36,215 nt of DNA. Source: BMS3BBIN04 sp964552465 (GTDB lineage: Bacteria > Electryoneota > Electryoneia > Electryoneales > Electryoneaceae). Both the position numbers and the translations under genes were made by a program. Shown here piece after piece: positions 18,016 to 27,517 of this stretch. Below the pieces are notes generated by a model, which worked only from the letters and a program-made list of their open reading frames with translations, did not search any database and had not been told where the DNA came from. The stretch spans positions 1 to 36,215 of the forward strand of contig CAZKGR010000031.1 of the NCBI GenBank assembly GCA_964552465.1, in the 5' to 3' direction. Positions within the stretch are counted from its first letter, which is position 1. Each line of letters starts with the position of its first letter.

Positions 18016-19109
18016 TGGCAGTCGTCTGGGTGTTCCTCGATGGGGTCGGTCTGGGTGTAGATGACCCAACGGTCAATCCGTGGTCTGCGGTTGCAGATCC
18101 AACACTGATAGCAGTGGAAGGTCGCGATCCGAGTTGGCCCGGCGCTCTCTGGAAACCACTGGACGCCAACCTGGGAATTGACGGTCTACCCCAATCCGCA
18201 ACTGGTACTACCGCATTGTTTACAGGTATCAACGCCCCAAAGATTCTGGGGCGTCATTTATCAGGTTTCCCACCACGAGAACTACAGGCCGTAATTAACG
18301 AGCACTCAATCCACAAGCAGGCTTTAGATCGTGGGTTGCGTTCCACATTTGCCAACGCTTACAACGAAGCGTATTTCAAACGTCCCCCATTCATGCAATC
18401 TGTAACAACGCATGCTGTTCGTGCAGCCGGGATTCCTTTCCGTATGCTGGATGACTACCGAGCTGGCAGGGCTGTATTTCATGATTTGACGGGTGAGATG
18501 ATCCGTTCTCAGGGAAATTCTGGACCACTTCAGTATCCTGGTGCACCACCAGCACATTCGGAACAGGCGGAGAAATTCCGCGAACGATATGCCCGGATCA
18601 GCCAACGAGCCAAGCGCAAAGGTTCACCCTCTACCCCTCCGGTTGCTGGTAATGGCTTGGCAGAAGGTGATTCACTTTCGACTGAAGCCACCCGATCTGC
18701 GAGCCCGGCGGAAACTCTCGCCGATGTGGTCCGGCGCGAAAATCTGCCTGTGATTGGACCGGAAGAGGCAGCCCGACGTATTGCCGGGCTGGCATTGGAT
18801 CATGATCTCGTAATCTTTGAATACATCAAGACCGATCTCGCTGGTCATGCTCAGGATCTGGATTGGGCAGCGAATGTAATCGATGAGGTGATGCGCTTCC
18901 TTCGAGCGCTGTTGCTTGGTTTGGACTCTGACAACGACACGTTACTGATCGCCAGTGATCATGGCAACAGTGAAGACCTGTCTGTCCGCAGCCACACACG
19001 AGCTCCAGTTCCAGCTGTGGCTGTAGGTCCACTTGCTGAAAATATCCTCACAGGATGCACCTTTATCACCGACCTCACGCCCACAGTACTCGACGCACTC
19101 TCGAAATAG
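18015..19109 (+). CDS. alkaline-phosphatase-superfamily metalloenzyme
   Basis: 364 residues, starting with a GTG that overlaps the mazG stop codon. The metal-site layout of the phosphoglycerate mutase/phosphopentomutase branch is complete: Asp9 in VFLDGVG, the nucleophile region QSATGTTALFTG (Ser61/Thr63), Asp274 and His278 in TDLAGHAQD, Asp315-His316 in SDHGN, and His327. The protein should therefore bind two divalent metals and act on a phosphate or sulphate ester. It is shorter than cofactor-independent phosphoglycerate mutase (~510) and lacks a recognisable phosphopentomutase cap, so the substrate is unknown. Residues ~203-245 are a Ser/Pro/Ala-rich, probably disordered segment. Coupling to mazG suggests a nucleotide-related role, which is inference. 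Confidence 0.88.
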   Translation: MAVVWVFLDGVGLGVDDPTVNPWSAVADPTLIAVEGRDPSWPGALWKPLDANLGIDGLPQSATGTTALFTGINAPKILGRHLSGFPPRELQAVINEHSIHKQALDRGLRSTFANAYNEAYFKRPPFMQSVTTHAVRAAGIPFRMLDDYRAGRAVFHDLTGEMIRSQGNSGPLQYPGAPPAHSEQAEKFRERYARISQRAKRKGSPSTPPVAGNGLAEGDSLSTEATRSASPAETLADVVRRENLPVIGPEEAARRIAGLALDHDLVIFEYIKTDLAGHAQDLDWAANVIDEVMRFLRALLLGLDSDNDTLLIASDHGNSEDLSVRSHTRAPVPAVAVGPLAENILTGCTFITDLTPTVLDALSK

Positions 19110-19116
19110 CTGTGGT

Positions 19117-19230
19117 GCGTCATTCTGAACTGAACCCAGTGAAGTGAAGAAGATCCAGCTAAGAAACGGATCAATACTTGTATATATCAGTGATTTAGTT
19201 CGACCTTCTTCCCTGTGGTCAGAATGACGT
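19117..19230. repeat. 114-bp inverted-repeat (MITE-like) element
   Basis: Ends are GCGTCATTCTGA (19117-19128) and its near-exact complement TCAGAATGACGT (19219-19230). Inside each end a GAAGAAG / CTTCTTC pair continues the symmetry. No reading frame of note. It resembles the short non-coding 'CGTCATTCTGA' intergenic repeats seen in many bacterial genomes. It lies between the convergent metalloenzyme and subtilase genes. Confidence 0.7.
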
Positions 19231-19284
19231 GTTCCGTATCTTTTGACGTTGTTTTCGAGTATTGGTGATTTGTCAGAGTCAAAA

Positions 19285-19310
19285 CAGCCCGAACCAATTG
19301 GTTCGGGCTG
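19285..19310 (-). terminator. intrinsic terminator of the subtilase gene
   Basis: A perfect 26-base palindrome with 13-base arms (CAGCCCGAACCAA). On the minus strand it is followed by TTTTGAC, so it best fits the subtilase gene ending at 19339. On the plus strand the tail is TTGGATAT, so it may also slow transcription from the convergent metalloenzyme gene. Confidence 0.85.
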
Positions 19311-19338
19311 TTGGATATAAGACTTATCTGGTGAAGCA

Positions 19339-22300
19339 CTAGCGCATGAGTACGACTTTCTGCGTCGAGTTCATGGGACCGGCGCTTACGTTCAGGAAGT
19401 ACACACCTGATGAAACACCGTTTGCGGTCCAAGTCAACGTATGCGATCCAGCGTTTAATTGCCTGTTGCTGATCTCAGCAACCTGGCGACCGAGGATGTC
19501 ATAGACTCGCAGCCTGACATCCGAAACTGCGGCCAGGGTGACAGGCACGGCAACGGACGGGTTGAACGGATTCGGATATGCCTCGCCAATCGAGAATTCG
19601 AGCGGCAATTCAGTCGGATCGTTCTCCTCGACACTCAATGCGCCGGAGTCAATCACAATAACGTCCGATGTCGCAACACCTTGCTCGAAAACTGATTCGA
19701 CGAAGTACTCGTAGGTTCCACCTCCTGGCAGAGTTTCGAGCATCTGTGTTTCTGTTGTCGAACCCAGCAACGCACCCTCACGATAGACGTCAAACTGAAT
19801 CAAACCAGCCTCACCGATCGCTTGATCTACGCCAAACACACCGCGCAACATCAGATCGCCAGCATAGGCTCCAGGGAAACCGAATTCATGCAGTGCGACC
19901 CATACTCCACCCTGTCCGATGTCGGCATACACTGTGCTGCGATTATTCTGAACATCTTGCGTGACATCAACATTTATAGCAGTATGCCCAGTTTCCAACC
20001 ACTCTATACCCAGCCAGACACTGTCATCTGCGTCAAACTCGAACCGTACGGGCAAGTCAAATGTATACCAACCCGCTTCCGCGACTTGCAGGGTTTCTGA
20101 CGACCAGATCATGTCACCCGGAATCACTGGATCATCAGCATATTCGTAAACAACGAACCGGATATCTCCTGCCGAAACTCCGTCATTGATGTTGATCATG
20201 ATTGAGTGCAGGGACGCATCATCGTCAAGCGTGAACAATTGCGCGACAACGGCACCCGGTTCGACCAGTGCACTGAAGGTCAAGTAGGCATTGTCTTCTT
20301 CGCCATCATCGTAGGCAATCTCGTTGTCCAGCGATTGTTCCCAAAGCAGCTCAATCTCCATCGCCGGTTCATTCAAGACTCGGTAGCTGAAGAAGTCGAC
20401 CGCTGCCGGTGGGATAAAAATTACTTCAATGGTCGGATTGGCCAGCGATTCGCCTTCCTCATATACTGAAACAATCTCGTACTCGTAAGTACCGAAGTCA
20501 GGAAGGAGGTCCGAATAGGATGTGTTTCCCGTTGTACCTACTTCAGAACCATTACGCAAAACACTGTACTCGATGAATGTATCTCCACCTGGATGATCCC
20601 AGCTCAAGTCAGCAGTTCCGCCCACATAATCCACATCCGCAGCCAGGTTGGTCACAGGTTCGCGTGGATCATTGGCGTCGACGGCACCGGAAATTACCAA
20701 ACTGTAGCTTGTTGTTTCACTCAGGTTATTCTTGTGGGTCACACGCACTTCGTATGTACCGGCCGGAACATTTTCGAGATAAATCTGTTCGACGTTATCG
20801 ACAACGTTATCGCCCGTAGTCGCCGGAGAATTCGGATCGTCCAATCCACCCAGAACATACGGGTAGTATGTCGTATTGGTACCTGTTTCTACCAGGCGAA
20901 CATCGAGGTCGTTTATCAGGTTTGGGGTCTGATCGTTATTGCCGAACCCCGTCGATCCCATCGGTTCATTCCACATCAGAGTGACCCGAATTGACTCGTC
21001 ACCGAACGGTACGAGTTCCTGCACAAAGGACTCTCCGTCCGCGAGCTCTGCTTCGCGAAGTGCTGCGGGATTCACTATGGACCAATCCATGAACTGCGCG
21101 GCGGCGAGAGCGTTGATCAAACCCCAGCCGAAACTATAGTCAGGACCGTCCCAATTGCCACACTCGTCAGCTGTATGGATCACAACACCGCGGAGGGTTG
21201 TTGAGAGCGGGTCCATCCCGTACAGGTTTTGAAAATGCAGGAGGAGCAAGTTCATTGTTCCTGCGGCTGACGGCGATGACATTGATGTGCCACCCATAGA
21301 TGTGTAATGAGTGTCGCTATTAACTCCTGCTGAGATCAACCCAACGCCGTTTGCGACGATGTCTGGCTTGATGCGACCATCATCCGTCGGTCCCCAACTG
21401 GAGAAGTTAGACATGCTTACTGATCCTGGGCCGACATATTGCTGCACATCATTTACTGCGCCGATAGTGAACAAGTTCTTGCAAACTCCGCGATAACCTA
21501 TGCAATCGTATCCTAAATTTCCGCCATCGGGTTCGTGATAGTCTGTATAGATGGTTCCACCCTGTCCATGATAGTGCTGGCCACCTCCGGCCCCCGAATC
21601 CGAACGGTCATTGCCCGCCGACACACAAACAGTCAGGTATGGGTTGTCGTGCGCTATATCATCCCAGACACGGCTGATATTGCTGTTGTATCTACCGAAC
21701 TCACCATCATATTCGAGGTTGCCATTGCCATACCATGACCATGGAATTCCTCCACCTTCGTATTCCCAACCCATCGGCTGACCGTAAGAATGGTTGGTGA
21801 TACGTGTGCTACCCAAAGCCGCAGCGATCATCTCGGAGGTGTCTGAAAACCAGTCGTAGACATGCAAATAGGCTTCGTAGCTCATACCTCGAGCATTCTC
21901 ATGGCCTGCGGCTCCGCCGGCAATCATCGTTCCAGCGACATGCTGCGCGTGAAAGTGGTTCGCCGTCGCATCCTGATTCATCGCACGTGGAATGCCAAAG
22001 AACGTGTTGAAGCACTCGTGAGTCGTGCGTGCAGTACCCGCATCCCACATAGCCATGTGAGTTGTAAAAGCGCCAGTGATGGAGTAACCGTTACCAGCCT
22101 CGGGATAGAGTTGATCAGCGCGAGATGTTCTGGCGGCGTTGGCGTTGTCAATCCGGTAGTATATCGCATCACCTTCTGGAGTAACTCCGATCAGGGATGT
22201 TCCATTGTAGACATTGTCCACATACCTGTGCAGGTTGTTTTGCTCGACAAATGCCCAGAACTGGGGTCCACGGTTGATCTCGTATTGACGCTCAACTTCC

Positions 22301-22443
22301 ACTTTTAGTTGCTGTAGTTCGTCAACCTTGATCTCGGGACGCGCATACACTGGTCCAGCAATCCAAACCAGTGCAACAGCAATAATCAGAACACCAAGTC
22401 CTGCCCGCAGAAGGCTGCTACCACTTTTTACACAATCACTCAT
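19339..22443 (-). CDS. secreted subtilisin-like (S8) serine protease with C-terminal sorting domain
   Basis: 1034 residues from the ATG at 22443 with GGTGGA upstream; the frame stays open for 60 more codons, but only this start gives a signal peptide (~12-34, ending VYA). The peptidase domain has Asp134 (MWDAG), His165 (HAQHVAGT), Asn in SAGND and Ser387 (GGTSMSSPSAAG), a full catalytic triad. After it come a beta domain (~490-640), a fibronectin-III-like module (~640-720), a jelly-roll-like region (~745-900) inserted in a second such module, and a C-terminal ~85-residue domain with AYPNPFNP, VRLRVYDILGRQV and GVYFLNVSAG. That last domain is the type used for type IX-like secretion or surface sorting in FCB-group bacteria. 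It probably degrades protein outside the cell. Terminator at 19285. Confidence 0.93.
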   Translation of the reverse strand: MSDCVKSGSSLLRAGLGVLIIAVALVWIAGPVYARPEIKVDELQQLKVEVERQYEINRGPQFWAFVEQNNLHRYVDNVYNGTSLIGVTPEGDAIYYRIDNANAARTSRADQLYPEAGNGYSITGAFTTHMAMWDAGTARTTHECFNTFFGIPRAMNQDATANHFHAQHVAGTMIAGGAAGHENARGMSYEAYLHVYDWFSDTSEMIAAALGSTRITNHSYGQPMGWEYEGGGIPWSWYGNGNLEYDGEFGRYNSNISRVWDDIAHDNPYLTVCVSAGNDRSDSGAGGGQHYHGQGGTIYTDYHEPDGGNLGYDCIGYRGVCKNLFTIGAVNDVQQYVGPGSVSMSNFSSWGPTDDGRIKPDIVANGVGLISAGVNSDTHYTSMGGTSMSSPSAAGTMNLLLLHFQNLYGMDPLSTTLRGVVIHTADECGNWDGPDYSFGWGLINALAAAQFMDWSIVNPAALREAELADGESFVQELVPFGDESIRVTLMWNEPMGSTGFGNNDQTPNLINDLDVRLVETGTNTTYYPYVLGGLDDPNSPATTGDNVVDNVEQIYLENVPAGTYEVRVTHKNNLSETTSYSLVISGAVDANDPREPVTNLAADVDYVGGTADLSWDHPGGDTFIEYSVLRNGSEVGTTGNTSYSDLLPDFGTYEYEIVSVYEEGESLANPTIEVIFIPPAAVDFFSYRVLNEPAMEIELLWEQSLDNEIAYDDGEEDNAYLTFSALVEPGAVVAQLFTLDDDASLHSIMININDGVSAGDIRFVVYEYADDPVIPGDMIWSSETLQVAEAGWYTFDLPVRFEFDADDSVWLGIEWLETGHTAINVDVTQDVQNNRSTVYADIGQGGVWVALHEFGFPGAYAGDLMLRGVFGVDQAIGEAGLIQFDVYREGALLGSTTETQMLETLPGGGTYEYFVESVFEQGVATSDVIVIDSGALSVEENDPTELPLEFSIGEAYPNPFNPSVAVPVTLAAVSDVRLRVYDILGRQVAEISNRQLNAGSHTLTWTANGVSSGVYFLNVSAGPMNSTQKVVLMR

Positions 22444-22673
22444 CGTTCCACCACCGTAGCTCGTTAGCAAGTCCAACGCCGGAAATATCCGGGGTTCATG
22501 TTTTTGATCAATACAGTAAGATAATCGAAAGCAGGGGCTGCGACCACTGAGGAGGGCACTATCGGAAAAATCTTTGTTCGCTGAGAGTTCTCTGTCAATA
22601 GCAGGCCGTCCTCGTCTCAGCAATCCTGTCTGTGTATAACATGGGAGCCAAATGGGCTCGCTCCAAACAGAGA

Positions 22674-22700
22674 AAGCGTCCAGAGTAACTCTGGACGCTT
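22674..22700 (-). terminator. intrinsic terminator of the lipoprotein gene
   Basis: Perfect arms of 13 bases (AAGCGTCCAGAGT and complement) around one base, 26 bp after the lipoprotein stop. On the minus strand the tail is TTCTCTGTTTGG. The rest of 22444-22726 is the subtilase 5' region; I saw no firm promoter in it. Confidence 0.8.
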
Positions 22701-22726
22701 ATTGAGAGCCGTGAACCAACATCAGT

Positions 22727-23575
22727 TCACGGACGAGGAGGCCGCCTGTGGTGACCACCGTCATCGAGATTGATGTAGAACGTGTCACCGTTATCCATCT
22801 CAACGAGTGCCATGTTCGTACCATCAAAGGTGATTGTCGAACCGACCTCGATGATCTCGGTGTGAGTTGCATGACCATCAATCCTGGTTCTTTCCATGAT
22901 CGTATAATTGTAAACCTGCCCGGACAGAGGGTACGGATAGGTTTCGTGATCAACGTGAACATTCAGATCAGTGGTCACCCATTCGTGGAATGCATCCCAG
23001 GTACGAATATGATCTTCGTGCCGTCCCTGCATCTCCCCGATTTCCGAGCGAGTTGCCTCTTCATTGATCACGTGAACAGTATCGATTTCAAGGATGTTGT
23101 CCATGGTCAGCATGGATTGCAGGTCGACCACCACTTCACGGAAATCATCGGAATGTTCACCGTTCATGGTCAGGTAACGGAGCAGACGGACACTCGTTTC
23201 GGGATCGTATAGCTGAAACTGGTTATCGTCCACATCGAAGAACGTGACGTCGATCGTGGTCGTAAAACCGCGATGAGTGAAAGTTGTGTCGTGGAGGTTG
23301 CTGAAATCACGGAAATGGTCTGCCTGTGGTTCACCACCTCCCGGTCCTTCACCTTCCATCGGCGGTACCGGCCGCCACAGGACCAACATACCATCTTCCG
23401 GATTAGTAATCGCATAGGCAATGTCTTCAGCTAATATCTGATAGTCATCGTCCGTGGGTGTCGCTTGCTGAGTGTCTGGGTTCGTGGCAACGCTGCTGTC
23501 ATCCGAACAGCCGACAACCAGCATGAACGCAGCCAGCAACACTGCGAGTGATAACGTATGGCGTGTGATCTTCAT
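22727..23575 (-). CDS. lipoprotein of unknown function
   Basis: 282 residues from the ATG at 23575 with GGAGGA six bases upstream; a longer frame to 23614 lacks such a site. Residues 1-22 are a lipoprotein signal with lipobox LVVGC, giving lipidated Cys23; Ser-Asp follow, so under E. coli Lol rules it would go to the outer membrane. The mature part starts with a flexible Ser/Asp/Thr segment, then a Pro/Gly-rich stretch (~65-80) and an acidic, beta-rich domain. The C-terminus is HHRRPPRP. No family recognised. Orientation and position suggest association with the Spy-like protein gene just upstream, perhaps as an envelope pair, but nothing in the sequence proves this. Confidence 0.8.
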   Translation of the reverse strand: MKITRHTLSLAVLLAAFMLVVGCSDDSSVATNPDTQQATPTDDDYQILAEDIAYAITNPEDGMLVLWRPVPPMEGEGPGGGEPQADHFRDFSNLHDTTFTHRGFTTTIDVTFFDVDDNQFQLYDPETSVRLLRYLTMNGEHSDDFREVVVDLQSMLTMDNILEIDTVHVINEEATRSEIGEMQGRHEDHIRTWDAFHEWVTTDLNVHVDHETYPYPLSGQVYNYTIMERTRIDGHATHTEIIEVGSTITFDGTNMALVEMDNGDTFYINLDDGGHHRRPPRP

Positions 23576-23655
23576 GTATTCCTCCGTACACGTTGTTCCG
23601 GAAATGTTAATCAATCAATTAATCTGTGTCTCAAGAAAGTCTTGGTGAACCTTTA

Positions 23656-23682
23656 GACAGGGTGTCAGCTTCGCACCCTGTC
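23656..23682 (-). terminator. hairpin after the Spy-like gene, probable terminator
   Basis: Arms GACAGGGTG and CACCCTGTC, 9 bp perfect, with a 9-base loop, 17 bp after the stop of the minus-strand gene. The tail on that strand (TAAAGG) has no T-run, so termination is likely but not certain. Confidence 0.5.
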
Positions 23683-23698
23683 CATGCATCAGTAATCG

Positions 23699-24310
23699 TT
23701 ATCGACCCCAGCCACATGAACCGCGTGGGTATTGTCCATAACCATGTCCATGCATGCCAGGTCCTTTATGCATGCCATATCCTGAGCCTCGGACTCCCCG
23801 TGGTCCACGGAATCCCGGTCCGCGGCTCTCCGGACTCATCTCAGACTTGGCCTGCATGTGTTCAGCGCGTTGAATCGCGAGTTCTTCCCATTGTTCATCA
23901 GTCAGGATGTTCTGCATCCTCTCTTGCTGAGCGACGCGATCCTTGCTCATCTGTAAGCGAATAGCGCCCATCCGCTGCTGAATCTCACCGAGACGTCTGC
24001 GGTTGGCGTCCGGATCATCGGACAGAGTCTGGATTTCTTCCATCAGCTCTTGCTTCTCGTTCATCATCTTGATGTGCGACATCTGCATCTCCTTCTGCAG
24101 GTCGAGAATCTGTCCCAACTGCTTGTCGCTCAGGTTTGGGATACCCATCAAGCCCATCGGACCATGTCCGCTACTCATGCCGAATCCAGGTCCACCGCCG
24201 TTCCTCATGCCTTTTCCACTGAAAGGTTGCGCATCAGCAGCTTGCACGCTTACAAAGATCAATCCGGCCGTAACTGCCGCCAGTATGATCATGTTCGTCC
24301 AACGTTTCAT
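23699..24310 (-). CDS. Spy/CpxP-like periplasmic protein
   Basis: 203 residues from the ATG at 24310, with a doubled AAGGAG upstream; a GTG at 24313 is directly adjacent. Signal peptide ~1-27 (cut near ADAQ). The middle (~55-150) is helical and charged and has the LTxxQ-type signatures LSDKQLGQI and LTDEQWEEL that mark the Spy/CpxP/CnrX-like fold, proteins that act as periplasmic chaperones or metal-stress sensors. Both ends are rich in Gly, Met and His (GKGMRNGGGPGFGM; GMHKGPGMHGHGYGQ), with one Cys near the C-terminus, a composition that often binds copper or other metals. Metal binding here is inference. Confidence 0.85.
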   Translation of the reverse strand: MKRWTNMIILAAVTAGLIFVSVQAADAQPFSGKGMRNGGGPGFGMSSGHGPMGLMGIPNLSDKQLGQILDLQKEMQMSHIKMMNEKQELMEEIQTLSDDPDANRRRLGEIQQRMGAIRLQMSKDRVAQQERMQNILTDEQWEELAIQRAEHMQAKSEMSPESRGPGFRGPRGVRGSGYGMHKGPGMHGHGYGQYPRGSCGWGR

Positions 24311-24431
24311 CACTCCTTCTCCTTCTAAAGTAGTTTGGTTTCTATGTGAACCAATTATTCTCCCTGTGCTCAGGTAATGGACGCAGGCGGATAGCGAGGG
24401 TTTAATGGAGTGGAGTCAGGCTTGTTCTTGC

Positions 24432-24454
24432 CCGTGTTGGCTGCGCCAACGCGC
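24432..24454. repeat. CCGYG-type palindromic hairpin
   Basis: CCGTGTTGGC, loop TGC, GCCAACGCGC: nine pairs including one G-T. Same architecture as 27630-27654, 27696-27718 and 28813-28835. It lies in the 201-bp gap between the dinG 3' end and the Spy-like gene; the gap shows no gene. Confidence 0.6.
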
Positions 24455-24511
24455 ACCTCTGATTTCTGTTCTTGGAGGAGTGAAAATGGTCAGGAAAAGG
24501 ACAAGTGATGA

Positions 24512-27418
24512 TTACTCATCACCTTCGAGGAAATAGCGGATGTCTTCGAACAGCTTTGCGTAATCGGTGTACACGTTTGGTCGGACAGGCAGCGAATCGA
24601 CCATTATCCGTCCCCAGCGTGAACGCACCAGCCGTGGATCGCATATGACTGCGACACCGTAGTCGTCTGTTCGACGGATCAGACGTCCCAGTCCCTGCCG
24701 CAGCCGGAGGATGGCTTCGGGCACGGTGTATTCTATGAACGGATTGCCACCCTCCGCCTTGATCTTCTCGGACCGAGCTTCGACCAGCGGATCATTAGGC
24801 ACATGGAACGGCAGCTTCGCGATGAGCAGTAATTCGAGTGAGTCGCCGGGTACATCAATCCCTTCCCAGAACGAATTGACACCGAAGAGGACAGACTTCC
24901 GTTCGATCCGGAACCGGTCGAGCATTTCCGCCTGCGATGATCCTACACCTTGTGCGAACGTTGTCCATCCTTGCCGTTCGAGCAACGGTGCTGCTTGATC
25001 GTACGCATCCCCGAGCATCTTCTGGCTGGTGAACAGAACCAGCGTGCCGGCATCCAGTTCGGTAGGCAGCCGGTGGGCGAGCATCGACACGCCTTCGACA
25101 TACTCATCCAGATTACCCTTGGGCACGCCAAACATGTCCGCGACGGCAATGAACATCTGGTCGCTCATCTCGAACGGCGTCGGGTACACCACGCCCCGAG
25201 CATTGTTCAGCCCCAAACGTTTCCGAATGAAATCAAACTTGTTGTCCACCGTCAGAGTCGCCGAGGTTAACGCTACCGACTCCAGCTTTGGGTAGAGTTT
25301 CTCATTTAGCACTATGCTGACATCCAGCGGTGCTGAATTAAGCGTCACTCCCGCACGTGCATCTTTCCCCACTCGGTACCACATAACCGTGTTTTCTGGT
25401 TCGGCTCCGGTGAGGATGGAGAAGGCATCAGCAATGCCTTTGAGTTCAGTGCGGACAGATTTCAAGCGTGCGACTACGTCATTTCCATCAATCAGTGGAT
25501 CATCAGCTTCCGACAAGATTTCCAGTAGTTTATCCAATTCTCGGAGCAATTCGATGAACGACCGGTGATGCGCTTGAATCGTCGGCTGGAGAGGTCCGAA
25601 CGCGAGTTCTCCACTCAGGTACCGGGTAGATCGGTTGTAATAGACTGATCCGTTGTTGTTCTGTCCGTTCTCTTCCCGGGTCACGCTGAGCAAGCTGTAG
25701 AGTTCGCCGTGGAAGTGGTCGCCTGTTCGGTGTAGTGATGTGATCGCATCAACGACACGGTCGATGGGCCCGGGCTTATCCGCCTCACCGCGTTCGAGGG
25801 GAGTTTCCAGCATCGGTTGTAGTGCACGCAGCGCCATCAACAGGCCGGGACGTTTCGCTGAAACGTCATGCATCTGTGTCAACAAATTACGCAGCGGTAC
25901 GAAATGATATTCCATCCCAAGATGATTGGCGGCGATGTCTTCGATGTGGTGCGCTTCGTCAATGATCAGCCGGTCGTATTCGCCAAGCACTCCACCATCG
26001 CTCGCCAAATCGCTGAACAACAACGCGTGATTTATCAGTACTACATCAGATGCCAGAGCGGACATACGAATTCGATGCAGGAAACAGCCTTCACTGGCCC
26101 TGCAGACACGGTTCGAGCAGAACCCGGAATCGGCGGACAGACGCGGCCACAGTCCCCAAGCCAGCGATTGACGCACGCCTGGTGCTTCGTTTATGTCGCC
26201 CGTCTTCGTCCGGTTCAGCCACCGAACGATGGGCAGCAGCGACAACCGTTCACCGTTCTCCAGCGAATCCGGTTCGGTAACCAGAGCGTCGTATCGACGC
26301 TTGCAGATGTAGTTGCCACGACCCTTCAATAGAGTCGCGCGTACATCGCCCGCAAAAACTTCGGACAGATACGGCAGATCCTTGTCGAAGAGTTGGTTTT
26401 GCAGATGACGAGTGTGCGTCGAAACGACGACTCGTCCCTTACCGGAGCGGGCGTGCATCAATGCTGGCAGCAGATACGCGAGTGACTTACCAGTACCAGT
26501 ACCGGCTTCACAGATCAGTTGTCCGCCACTTTCCATCGTCTCGTGGACATCCCACGCCATGTCCACCTGCCCCTGCCGCACCTCGTAGCCTGGGACCTGC
26601 TTGGCGACAGGACCAGTTTCGCTGAAAAAATCGGAGTACGTATCGATATCAACTTTTTCTGCATCAAAGTTGCGTTCACGATCAACGCCAAGATTCTCGA
26701 ACTCGCCGAGACGGTTATCGGCCAAGTCCGGCGGTGTCCAATGACCATGTTCACCCGGACCGATAGCGAGCAGACCATCGAGCAATGCGCCGAGGCTGAA
26801 ACTGGTCTGGCCGAGAATACGCAGCATCTCGCGCAACTCACCGTGTGGGAGTCGACGAGCGCAAGCCATCAAGGCGAGTAGCACATTTCCGGTTGCTTCG
26901 GCGTCATCGGTTGCACGGTGGGCGTTGGACAGATCCACCTCGAGCTGCCGTGCCATCGCTCCAAGTCCAAACCGGCTGAATTCCATCGGGAACAGACTAC
27001 GTGCGATGGGTAGGGTGTCGTAAATGTCACCCGGCGGCGGCAACGGCGCGCCTTCCGGGATTCGCATCAACTCCGCTTCGAGGAAGTCCAGATCAAACTT
27101 GATGTTCTGCCCGAGGATCGGATCGTCACCGAAGAAGTCGACCATTTCCTGAGCCACGGCCTCGAAAGGTTGCTCATTTGCGAGGTCGTCGTCCGTGATG
27201 CCGGTCAGCCGTGTGATGAACGCGGGCAATGGTTCATCAACGCGTAGCAGGCGGGTGAACCGGTCCGCTACCTCTCCCCCTTCAAAACGTACCGCTCCCA
27301 GTTCGATAACGCGACAGTTCGCCGGATCAAGGCCGGTGGTTTCGGTATCAAATGCGACGAACTTGCTCAGGCCTAGCCGGGCAAGTTCTTGTGGGGTCAA
27401 CGGTGATTGGTCTGGCAA
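24512..27418 (-). CDS. dinG: DnaQ-like exonuclease fused to DinG-family helicase
   Basis: 968 residues, the size of Bacillus-type DinG with an exonuclease domain. The N-terminal DEDDh 3'-5' exonuclease (~17-185) has FDTETTGLD (Asp24, Glu26), GQNIKFDLDF and HRATDDAEAT. The XPD/DinG-like superfamily 2 helicase has Walker A AGTGTGKS (Lys311), a DEAH box (Asp487), and C-terminal motifs FWEGIDVPG and RQGLGRLIRR. Four cysteines (one in NYICKRRY, three in FCSNRVCRASEGCF) match the iron-sulphur cluster site of XPD-type helicases. B. subtilis DinG keeps nuclease but lost helicase activity and the cluster; here both sets look intact, so an active 5'-3' helicase is likely. Start is a TTG at 27418; GAGGAG lies 13 bases upstream, rather far, so the exact start is uncertain. 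Confidence 0.93.
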   Translation of the reverse strand: MPDQSPLTPQELARLGLSKFVAFDTETTGLDPANCRVIELGAVRFEGGEVADRFTRLLRVDEPLPAFITRLTGITDDDLANEQPFEAVAQEMVDFFGDDPILGQNIKFDLDFLEAELMRIPEGAPLPPPGDIYDTLPIARSLFPMEFSRFGLGAMARQLEVDLSNAHRATDDAEATGNVLLALMACARRLPHGELREMLRILGQTSFSLGALLDGLLAIGPGEHGHWTPPDLADNRLGEFENLGVDRERNFDAEKVDIDTYSDFFSETGPVAKQVPGYEVRQGQVDMAWDVHETMESGGQLICEAGTGTGKSLAYLLPALMHARSGKGRVVVSTHTRHLQNQLFDKDLPYLSEVFAGDVRATLLKGRGNYICKRRYDALVTEPDSLENGERLSLLPIVRWLNRTKTGDINEAPGVRQSLAWGLWPRLSADSGFCSNRVCRASEGCFLHRIRMSALASDVVLINHALLFSDLASDGGVLGEYDRLIIDEAHHIEDIAANHLGMEYHFVPLRNLLTQMHDVSAKRPGLLMALRALQPMLETPLERGEADKPGPIDRVVDAITSLHRTGDHFHGELYSLLSVTREENGQNNNGSVYYNRSTRYLSGELAFGPLQPTIQAHHRSFIELLRELDKLLEILSEADDPLIDGNDVVARLKSVRTELKGIADAFSILTGAEPENTVMWYRVGKDARAGVTLNSAPLDVSIVLNEKLYPKLESVALTSATLTVDNKFDFIRKRLGLNNARGVVYPTPFEMSDQMFIAVADMFGVPKGNLDEYVEGVSMLAHRLPTELDAGTLVLFTSQKMLGDAYDQAAPLLERQGWTTFAQGVGSSQAEMLDRFRIERKSVLFGVNSFWEGIDVPGDSLELLLIAKLPFHVPNDPLVEARSEKIKAEGGNPFIEYTVPEAILRLRQGLGRLIRRTDDYGVAVICDPRLVRSRWGRIMVDSLPVRPNVYTDYAKLFEDIRYFLEGDE

Positions 27419-27517
27419 ACGCAGCGGTCGGTCTCCTCAGCAGGTGAATCGCTAAGAATACACATTTGTGTAGAGCGGAACAAGTAGGCGAGTTGCGGGA
27501 TCGGCGTTTGTGATACC

